DNA of 47,846 nucleotides, taken from CAYLPT01 sp964385645. GTDB taxonomy: Bacteria > Armatimonadota > Hebobacteria > Hebobacterales > Hebobacteraceae. Shown in pieces: positions 41,644 through 47,846 of the stretch (its first letter is position 1; each line of letters begins with the position of its first letter). Where the stretch lies: NCBI GenBank assembly GCA_964385645.1, contig CAYLPT010000125.1, positions 1 through 47,846 on the forward strand, given 5' to 3'. Made by a program: the position numbers and the translations under genes. A model generated the notes under the pieces. It ran no database searches. It saw only the letters and a list, made by a program, of their open reading frames with translations, and was not told where the DNA came from.

Positions 41644-42495
41644 TCAGGACCAGAACATCAGCCCGGGTGTTCCGAGCCGCTTGAAGATGAACAGCGTAAC
41701 GACGGCGAACAGCAACAGGATAAGGGTGCCCGCGACGGCCTCCTCGATCTCGCCGACCGACGTATGGAGGTAGATAGAGGTGGGGAGGATCTCGGTCCTG
41801 AAGCGGGTGGCCCCGCAGAACATGATGACCGGGCCGAAGAGACCGAGACAGCGCGACCAGCTCAACACGGCGCCGGCCAGGAGACCGTTCCGGGCAAGCG
41901 GGAGCGTCACCCGCCGGAAGGCTCGCCAGGGGTTGGAGCCAAGGGTGCGCGCGACGGCCGGCAGGCGGGGTCCGATGCTGTCGAGGGCGGCCTTGACGCT
42001 CCGCACCGAGTACGTCATCGTGGCGAAGAACTGCGCCACCACGATGCCTCGCTGCGTGTGCGGCAGGAAGACGCCTCGGGCCTCCATGGCGTCGCCGAGG
42101 TAGTAACCGAACAGGATGAGGAGCGCCAGGCCCGCCGCCACCGGAGGGACGACGACCGGCAGGTCCAGCAGCGTGTCAATGAGGGCACTCAGCCGGCCCC
42201 GGTAGGCCGAGAGCGCATACGCGGCGGGAACCGCCAGGAGCATCGAGAGGCCCGTGCTGATCGTCACGGTGATGATCGTGAGCCGGATGGAGAACAGGAT
42301 CTCGGGCGAAGTCAGCGACCGCAGGAAGCTGCCTGCGTCCACGAAGAGGATGAGCGCGATCAGCACCACGGAGACGAAGCTGAGCTCGAAGACCAGCGCG
42401 CCAGCGGCGGTGATGCGGAAGAGCCGGTGCGCCAGACGATGCCGGTCAGCTCCAGAGCCGGCAAGGGGAGCCGAGAGGGTCGGGGACCTCAGCAT
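41644..42495 (-). CDS. ModB/WtpB-like ABC transporter permease
   Basis: A 283-residue membrane protein with about six helices (a long basic N-terminus precedes TM1 near residue 30). The EAA-type coupling loop is RTLGSNPWRAFRRVTLPLARNG, and PVVVPPVAAGLALL is typical of molybdate/tungstate permeases. Its ATG abuts the stop of the binding-protein gene with no gap. It forms the channel with the ModC-like ATPase. Confidence 0.92.
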   Translation of the reverse strand: MLRSPTLSAPLAGSGADRHRLAHRLFRITAAGALVFELSFVSVVLIALILFVDAGSFLRSLTSPEILFSIRLTIITVTISTGLSMLLAVPAAYALSAYRGRLSALIDTLLDLPVVVPPVAAGLALLILFGYYLGDAMEARGVFLPHTQRGIVVAQFFATMTYSVRSVKAALDSIGPRLPAVARTLGSNPWRAFRRVTLPLARNGLLAGAVLSWSRCLGLFGPVIMFCGATRFRTEILPTSIYLHTSVGEIEEAVAGTLILLLFAVVTLFIFKRLGTPGLMFWS

Positions 42496-43329
42496 CTAGC
42501 TCTCCCCGACCTTCTCTCGAGGCGCCAGACGGATCCCGACAGGGCGCTCCGTGGCGTAGCCGTGCTTGTGAAAGATGGCGGCCGCTTCCTCGGACAGCAG
42601 GAAGGCCATGAACCTGCGCGCCTCCTCCGGCTGCTGCGAGCAGGTCAGCCGAGAGACGAGGACCTCGGAGGCCTCATTGTACTCCGGGGGGATGGGGATG
42701 GAGTCAATATGCTTCTCGCTCTGGAAGGCCATCACGTCCCAGATGATGCCGACGTCCGCGCTGCGAGTAGCGAGCGCGTTCGCCAGCTCAGGGACGCAGG
42801 CCGCTCGCATGTGGACCTGGCGCTCTACGGCCTCGGAGAGGCCGGCGCGCTCAAGGATGCGGTCGGTCATCGGTCCAATGGCGATCGCCTTCGGATCGCC
42901 GAGCGCGACGCGAAGGCCCGGCCGGGCCAGGTCGTGTAGGCAGGTGATCCCCTTGGGATTGCCCTTCCTCACCCCGATGACAGGGACCATGTAACACATC
43001 GGCGCATCCTCGGCGATGAACCCGTGCTCACGTGCCTGATCTACATAGAATGCCTCCCCCGGAATGTAGAGGTCGCCGCGCCGGGTGGTCATCAGTACCG
43101 AGAGCAGCATCCCCGCGCCGGCGTATGAGAAGTCCACTCGCACGCCTGTGCGCTCGAAGTACACTCGACCAAGTTCGTCCATCGCGGGCTGCAGGCCGGC
43201 GCCGCACGGAACGTGAAGCGATACCCGCGCGGCTGCCGGGTTGCCTCCACCTGCATCTTGAGTGCCCGCGCAACCGCAGAGCATGAGATTCACGACTACT
43301 AGGACCGCCAAGATCAATGCAGGCCTCAT
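42496..43329 (-). CDS. ModA/WtpA-like substrate-binding lipoprotein
   Basis: A 277-residue periplasmic solute-binding protein. The signal sequence ends in a lipobox-like LMLCGCAG near residues 15-22. The mature domain has the oxyanion-binding layout HVPCGAGLQPAMDEL, SYAGAGMLLSVLM, GDLYIPGEA and SADVGIIWDVMAF. The replacement of the usual A-A/ASL opening by PCGAG in the first ligand loop is notable. ATG at 43329 with GGAGAG upstream. It is the first gene of the ABC operon. Molybdate or tungstate is most likely, but the altered loop leaves room for another oxyanion. Confidence 0.9.
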   Translation of the reverse strand: MRPALILAVLVVVNLMLCGCAGTQDAGGGNPAAARVSLHVPCGAGLQPAMDELGRVYFERTGVRVDFSYAGAGMLLSVLMTTRRGDLYIPGEAFYVDQAREHGFIAEDAPMCYMVPVIGVRKGNPKGITCLHDLARPGLRVALGDPKAIAIGPMTDRILERAGLSEAVERQVHMRAACVPELANALATRSADVGIIWDVMAFQSEKHIDSIPIPPEYNEASEVLVSRLTCSQQPEEARRFMAFLLSEEAAAIFHKHGYATERPVGIRLAPREKVGES

Positions 43330-43366
43330 GGGCTCTCCGCTCCAAGCTCGGACATGGGCGACCGTG

Positions 43367-43396
43367 ATATTGGTAGCTGACACATATTGAGAACAA
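43367..43396 (-). promoter_or_regulatory. possible promoter of the oxyanion transporter operon
   Basis: An unusually A/T-rich patch (43365-43420) upstream of the binding-protein gene. Minus strand TTGTTC (43396-43391), 18 bases, CAATAT (43372-43367). The start of transcription would be about 30 bases before the ATG. The -10 is a poor match, so an activator is likely. Confidence 0.35.
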
Positions 43397-43681
43397 ACTA
43401 CTACCCGGTGAAGTTTCGGTGACATCGTGCGGGCCAGACTGGCCCCGCCCCTGGTGTGCGCGGCGCGGGCAGCGGGCCGCGTGGCCCCGGAGAGGGGGTG
43501 CCAGGCGGCGCTGGCTCGGACCACCAGGCGCGGGGGCAGGGGCAGGAGATCCGCTGCGGCCCTGCGGGATCCGGGGATCGCCACTGCGCCGAAGGAGGGG
43601 GGGTGTGGCACGAGGAATCCCGCACGCCGGGATGGAGTTCAAGAGACCAGGGGCAGTACACCCAGCAGGGAGTCTAGTAGG
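43397..43681. other. rest of the divergent intergenic region
   Basis: With the promoter patch this makes a ~350-base gap between the transporter operon and the UroD-family gene. I see no coding frame with a domain and no RNA gene. Confidence 0.4.
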
Positions 43682-44683
43682 GTGACCTCCCGCGAACGCG
43701 TGCTGGCCGCGCTGCGGCTGGAGAAGCCGGACCGCGTGCCCTATGTCGAGATCGGTGTGGACCCCGCCATAGCTGACCAACTGCTGGGGAGGTCGGGGCG
43801 CCGCGATGCGCCGGTGAGGATTGAGGAGAACGAGCGCTCGGCCGAGGAGGAGAAGGCCCTCGCGCGGGCGATGGCAAAGGACAACATCGCCTACGTTCTT
43901 CGCGCGCCGGTCTTCGCCGATCGCCTTGCCGGCAAGGATGCGCGGCTGTTCTACGGTGACGGGTGGATTCGCTCTCGCGATGACCTCGGAAAGGTCGTGC
44001 TGCCCGATCCGAGCTCCGACGAGCTCTACCGGGAACTGGAGGGGTTCTGCGCGGCGAAGGAGGATCTAGCGCTGTTTCTGGTGACGCGCTCCGGCTTCTT
44101 CCCAGCCCTCCTCAGCATGGGTATGGAGCGGTTCTTCATTGCGCTCCACGAGGACCGCAGCCTGGTCGAGGACCTGATGGACATCTACACTGACTGGACC
44201 GCCGCGGTGGCCGCGCGCGTCTGCGAGATGGACATTGACGTCTTCGTCACCACCGATGACCTCGCATGGAAGCAGGGCCCCATGATCTCACCCGCCCTAT
44301 TTCGGGAACTGGTGCTGCCGCGTTTCGGGCGCGTCGCGAGGCAGGTGACGAAGCCGTGGATCATGCACAGTGACGGAGATGTCACGCTCCTGATTGACGA
44401 TCTGCTCTCCCTGGGCATAGCCGGTCTGCATCCGATCGAGCCGGAGGCGATGGACATCCGGGAGGTGAAGCGACGGTGGGGCGCCCGAGTCTGCCTGATC
44501 GGGAACGTCAGCCTGGTGACGCTCGGCCGGGGCTCGCCGGAGCAGGTGGAGGCCGAGGCGCGGGAGTTGATCGGCCTCGGATGGGATGGTGGCTACATGC
44601 TGTCCAGCGCAAACAGCATCGCCTCCTACGTCCCCGTGGACAATGTGAGGGCGATGGCGCGGGCTGTTGTGGGGCAGCGGTAG
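43682..44683 (+). CDS. uroporphyrinogen decarboxylase-family protein
   Basis: A 333-residue TIM-barrel protein of the UroD/MtaA superfamily. The N-terminus TSRERVLAALRLEKPDRVPY is characteristic, with later ARVCEMDIDVFVTTDDLAW, MHSDGDVTLLIDDLLSLGIAGLHPIEP and GNVSLVTLGRGSPEQV strands. The arginine-rich substrate loops of true heme-pathway HemE are not seen, so this is more likely one of the corrinoid methyltransferase-like paralogues common beside sugar-degrading genes in these phyla. GTG start at 43682 with GGGAG about 9 bases upstream. Function unknown. Confidence 0.85.
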   Translation: MTSRERVLAALRLEKPDRVPYVEIGVDPAIADQLLGRSGRRDAPVRIEENERSAEEEKALARAMAKDNIAYVLRAPVFADRLAGKDARLFYGDGWIRSRDDLGKVVLPDPSSDELYRELEGFCAAKEDLALFLVTRSGFFPALLSMGMERFFIALHEDRSLVEDLMDIYTDWTAAVAARVCEMDIDVFVTTDDLAWKQGPMISPALFRELVLPRFGRVARQVTKPWIMHSDGDVTLLIDDLLSLGIAGLHPIEPEAMDIREVKRRWGARVCLIGNVSLVTLGRGSPEQVEAEARELIGLGWDGGYMLSSANSIASYVPVDNVRAMARAVVGQR

Positions 44684-44896
44684 CACGGCCAGCGCCCGTG
44701 GCCTGCGCTGGACCCCCTGTGCGGGAGCCGATGAGGGCCGGGCGCCGGTGCACTGGCTGACTGCCTCCTGCTCACAGTGTGGAGCCGACCTGCGCATGCG
44801 CCCGACGATGCCGGGGGATGCGTGGCCGGCGTAGGGAGGCGGAGGCAGACAGGGAAGGAAGAGGGCCGCGGCGATTCTGTGCTGGAGGCAGCGCGC

Positions 44897-46111
44897 ATGG
44901 AAGCGGTGGCGGCGGCATCCCGGATCGCCCCCTTGGGCATCAGCGGCAACGGCCGATACTTCCTGGACAAGCAGGGGGCGCCGTTCTTCTGGCTCGGTGA
45001 CACGCTCTGGCACCTCTACCGGTCCTTCCCGCCGGCTGACGCCAGGGCCGTTCTGGAGGACCGGAAGGCCAAGGGCTTCAGCGTGGTGCTGGTGATGCTG
45101 ATCGGGTATGAGCCACAGCCAGCGCCGAACACCAACGGGGACTGCCCCTGGCTTGATGGGGACCCGGCGCGGCCGAATGAGCGCTACTTCGAGCATGTGG
45201 ATGCAGTGATGCGCGTCGCCTGCGAGCTCGACTTGATACAAGTGCTGGGCGTGTATCACAAGAGCCAGGATGCCTACTACGATCCCGCGCGGGCGCGGGA
45301 GTCGGCGCGGTGGATCGCGCGCCGCTACCGAGATGTGCCTCACATCATCTGGTCAATGTACCCAGAGGCGAAGCGGCAATATCTCCCGGTGGTGAGGGCG
45401 CTTGCGGAGGGCCTGGCGGAGGGCGACGGGGGCGCGCACTGGGTCACCGTCCACCCCGACCCATCGCCCCAGTCGTCGAGCTTCCTGCACCAGGAGGGCT
45501 GGCTTCCCCTCAACATGCTCCAGACCTGCATTGACATCGAGCAGGTCTACCCGATGACCGCTGCAGACTATGGGCTGACCCCGGCCAAGCCAGTGGTGAT
45601 GGCGGAGGGCGGCTATGAGGGCGTCGAGTCCAACCGGCTCATCTCGCCCCTCGACATCCGCAGGCAAGCCTGGTGGACCTACCTGGCCGGGGGACACCAT
45701 GTCTACGGACACAACGATAACTGGCAGGCGCCCGACCGGTGGCGGGAGTGGATCAGCTCCCCGGGCTCGACGCATCTTCGCATCTACCGGGAGATCGTCA
45801 CCTCGCTAAGGGAGTGGTGGACCATCGTCCCGGACCAGTCCATCATCGCGAGGGGTACCGGCTCCGGGCTCGCGCTTAACGCGGCCGGCCGTTCGCTGGC
45901 GGCCGACTGGGCCTTGGTGTATCTTAGCGCGCCCGCCGCAGTCTCGGTCCGTATGGACCGCATCAAGGCCTCCGAGCGAGTGGCGGTCTGCTGGATTGAG
46001 CCCACCAGCGGGGAGCGCCACCAGGCCGGCACCTTCGCCTATGACGATGTAGCAGCCCTTCAGACCCCGGCCGGATGGCAGGATGCGCTCATCCTGCTGG
46101 AGGCGCAGTGA
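44897..46111 (+). CDS. DUF4038 (apiosidase-like) glycoside hydrolase
   Basis: A 404-residue putative glycosidase without a signal peptide. The opening NGRYFLDKQGAPFFWLGDTLWHLYR is the DUF4038/GH140-type start. ADARAVLEDRKAKGFSVVLVML, GVYHKSQDAYYD, and a late VVMAEGGYEG (probable catalytic Glu) with AWWTYLAGGHHVYGHNDNW are also typical. The C-terminal ~90 residues make a beta-sandwich (collagen-binding-like) domain. The ATG at 44897 has GGAGG with 8-base spacing. Related enzymes cleave apiose or other branched pectin sugars; the substrate here is not known. Confidence 0.88.
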   Translation: MEAVAAASRIAPLGISGNGRYFLDKQGAPFFWLGDTLWHLYRSFPPADARAVLEDRKAKGFSVVLVMLIGYEPQPAPNTNGDCPWLDGDPARPNERYFEHVDAVMRVACELDLIQVLGVYHKSQDAYYDPARARESARWIARRYRDVPHIIWSMYPEAKRQYLPVVRALAEGLAEGDGGAHWVTVHPDPSPQSSSFLHQEGWLPLNMLQTCIDIEQVYPMTAADYGLTPAKPVVMAEGGYEGVESNRLISPLDIRRQAWWTYLAGGHHVYGHNDNWQAPDRWREWISSPGSTHLRIYREIVTSLREWWTIVPDQSIIARGTGSGLALNAAGRSLAADWALVYLSAPAAVSVRMDRIKASERVAVCWIEPTSGERHQAGTFAYDDVAALQTPAGWQDALILLEAQ

Positions 46112-46190
46112 CGCTGCTGTAGGCAGCGGGGAAGGTCGGCGCCGACCCGCCGAGAGCGCGTCTGCCGACGGCCTCGCGCCCCCCCCGGTC

Positions 46191-47846
46191 TCAGCCGGTC
46201 AGCCCGCGCCAGATGAAGATCAGCCGGATGATCCACACCAGGCTCGCCGAGCCCGCGATCAGCCCCAAGAACAGTGGCAGCGCCTGCCGGTGCATCCGCA
46301 GCCCTCCGTAGCGCAGCAGCACGCCCTTGATGATCCACACCAGCAGCAGCGCCGGCCTCATCGAGTCTATCGCCCAGGACAGCGCAATCGGGAACGCCAC
46401 CGGGTGCAGCGGCCACCACTGAAACCGCATCTTCAGCCACATCAACACCACCGTGAATACCGCCCCCACCCCGGTGGCGAGGATCCCCGCGCTGTTCGGC
46501 GCCGACGGATACTGCAGGTCGTCGTGCAGCCCCTGGGCGATGGCGCGCGGCACAGTGATATTCCAGTGGTGGGCGTTGACGGTACCCAGCCCCAGGTTGT
46601 AGCCGAGGTGAAGCTGCGCCCAGAAGTAGCACAGCACCGCCACCGGCGCCGCCGCCGCCATCACCACCGCCAGGCGCCGGCGCTCCATGCGGCCGCCCTC
46701 CGCCATCTTCAGCGCCTCGATCTGCACCGGGCTCGGGTGGTTGCGCTGCTCCCACAGCAGCGGCCGCAGCAGCGCCAGGGTCCCGAGACTGCCCGCGCTC
46801 ATGCTCCGGCTGCCTGCCAACATCCCCAGCATCGCATGCGGCATCGCCGTCCCGTGGATCTCGTTGCTCGGCGGCCCCAGGTGGGCCCGGATGCGAGACA
46901 GGACGCTGGTCATCACCAAGTAGAGCACCAGGAAGGCCCCCACCACCCAGTGCTGCATCCCCGCCCGCGCCAGCACCCACCACAGGAACCCGACGCCGGC
47001 CAGCACCCCCACCACGGCCGCCCGGTACCCCAGCGCCTCCTCCCCGTCGTCCGGCAGCGAGGACCGCAGCCCGGCCGCCCTCCGCAGCACCTCCACCAGG
47101 TACCGCCGGTCCAGCCACAGCACGGACATGAATAAGGCCATCAGGGCCCCCGCTGCCTGCTGATCGCCATAGGGCATCCCCCACCACGGGCTGGTCGCCC
47201 ACCCCAGGCGCCCCGACAACACATACTGCGCCGGCCACATCAGCCCGAAGATGAACAACGACAGCGTCAGGTCCAGCGGCATCAGATAGCACAGCCCGAT
47301 GGCGAAGGGCGCCCACCACAGCCCGCAGTACCGGATGAAGTTCCACGGATGCCGGTGCTGCACGTGGGCCGTGTAATCGTAAAACAGCGGCACCCCCGGC
47401 AGAGCCGGTATCAGCCCCGCCAGGGTGTTCCAGAGTTCCAGCCCACCCGCCATCCCCACCCCGATCCAGAACAGCTTGCTCCGGAGCAGCCCATAGCGCT
47501 CGTCGGCGATCTGCACCGGGACCGTCACCAGCGGGAACGGCAGCTTCTCCTCATCCCCCCACCGCCGCCGCACAATCGAGTTCAGACACAGGCACACCCA
47601 CATCAGCGACCCGACGATCGCTGCCCACCACAGCGCCGGCCCCGCCCACGCTCCCACCACCCTCCCCGTGTAGGGGTTCGACCGGCCCATGTAATAGCCC
47701 GCGATCACCTCCGGGTCCCGCACCGTCAGCCATGTCGGCAGGTTGGGCCACAGCAGCTCGCTCCATCGGTTCTCCTCTGTCGCAAACCAGAACGGAAACG
47801 TGATCGCTCCGGCCAGCGCTCCCCCTACATCCCACTGCGAGCCCAC
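46191..47846 (-). CDS. large polytopic membrane protein, paralogue of 25014-26969 (N-terminus cut by window)
   Basis: 551 residues are visible, and the 5' end lies beyond the window because the frame is open at 47846. There are about 12 membrane segments. It is homologous to the 651-residue protein at 25014-26969, sharing IVRRRWGDEEKLPFPLVTVP, MRFQWWPLHPVAFP and LLRYGGLRMHR-type landmarks. The missing part should be roughly 100 residues. It lies convergent with the DUF4038 glycosidase gene. Duplication of this family near sugar-degrading genes suggests a transport role for breakdown products, but this is inference. Confidence 0.8.
   Translation of the reverse strand: MGSQWDVGGALAGAITFPFWFATEENRWSELLWPNLPTWLTVRDPEVIAGYYMGRSNPYTGRVVGAWAGPALWWAAIVGSLMWVCLCLNSIVRRRWGDEEKLPFPLVTVPVQIADERYGLLRSKLFWIGVGMAGGLELWNTLAGLIPALPGVPLFYDYTAHVQHRHPWNFIRYCGLWWAPFAIGLCYLMPLDLTLSLFIFGLMWPAQYVLSGRLGWATSPWWGMPYGDQQAAGALMALFMSVLWLDRRYLVEVLRRAAGLRSSLPDDGEEALGYRAAVVGVLAGVGFLWWVLARAGMQHWVVGAFLVLYLVMTSVLSRIRAHLGPPSNEIHGTAMPHAMLGMLAGSRSMSAGSLGTLALLRPLLWEQRNHPSPVQIEALKMAEGGRMERRRLAVVMAAAAPVAVLCYFWAQLHLGYNLGLGTVNAHHWNITVPRAIAQGLHDDLQYPSAPNSAGILATGVGAVFTVVLMWLKMRFQWWPLHPVAFPIALSWAIDSMRPALLLVWIIKGVLLRYGGLRMHRQALPLFLGLIAGSASLVWIIRLIFIWRGLTG

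Noticed and set aside
41269..42939. 556-codon plus-strand open frame opposite the ABC transporter genes
   Set aside because: Highly charged, compositionally biased translation without any motif; shadow of the real genes.
43427..43681. N-terminal extension of the UroD-family protein back to 43427
   Set aside because: The added 85 residues are low-complexity and unlike the family; the GTG at 43682 matches the usual N-terminus.
1..47846. CRISPR arrays, insertion sequences or prophage
   Set aside because: No regularly spaced repeats, transposase, integrase or phage structural genes were seen on either strand.

Overview
The window is GC-rich bacterial DNA with many GTG and TTG starts and mostly short gaps between genes. 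A TonB-dependent receptor (38437-40479) points to an outer membrane, and a large secreted protein carries three C-terminal S-layer homology repeats (9044-11563). Together with many secreted or unusual glycoside hydrolases, a one-Cys sulfatase, Gfo/Idh/MocA oxidoreductases and two paralogous polytopic membrane proteins, this suggests an uncultured anaerobic or microaerophilic polysaccharide degrader from the Armatimonadota / Planctomycetota-like part of the tree. That placement is inference from gene content only.

Layout. 1-5190: end of a membrane protein, a hypothetical protein with a C39-like look, a GHL6-type glycosidase and a B12-binding radical SAM protein. 5409-7399: a small RNA-handling operon (DEAD-box helicase, RRM protein, zinc-ribbon protein) behind a clear sigma70-type promoter. 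7400-9043: decayed DNA with a fragment of an archaeal-type aspartyl-tRNA synthetase and a secreted-protein gene interrupted by TGA. 9044-11563: the SLH protein. 11687-20269: a one-strand selenium island. 20314-34710: carbohydrate-related genes with a nucleotidyltransferase, MscL, two oxidoreductases, a decayed beta-helix gene, a sulfatase and a VOC protein. 34717-36912: a metal and oxidative-stress block (ZIP transporter, cytochrome b5-like protein, Dps-like ferritin, frameshifted Fur-family gene). 37416-47846: nitrilase-family hydrolase, TonB receptor with a molybdate/tungstate-type ABC transporter, a UroD-family protein, a DUF4038-type glycosidase and a second large membrane protein cut by the window edge.

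The main discovery candidate is the selenium island. In transcription order (minus strand) it holds a double-cubane / 2-hydroxyacyl-CoA dehydratase-like reductase and its ATP-dependent activator; then, behind its own promoter, a small membrane protein with an in-frame TGA; a SelD with an added Cys-rich N-terminus and a C-terminal AhpD-like CxxCxxxH domain; tRNA-Sec(TCA); a NapH-like polyferredoxin; a tiny one-helix membrane protein ending Cys-Phe-Thr-[TGA]-Pro-Ile-Gly-Asn; selA; and selB. The tiny protein is a strong selenoprotein candidate. The TGA falls where related small membrane proteins have the second Cys of a CxxC motif, and a 7-bp hairpin follows at a distance expected for a bacterial SECIS. 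I infer that the cluster couples low-potential or membrane electron transfer to selenium activation and Sec synthesis.

A second theme is gene decay. The AspRS fragment and the beta-helix gene appear to have lost internal segments, the fur gene has lost about eight codons with a frameshift, and several genes carry in-frame stops that single C-to-T changes could explain. Genome erosion or assembly error are both possible, and this weakens Sec claims for the TGA cases that lack a redox motif.
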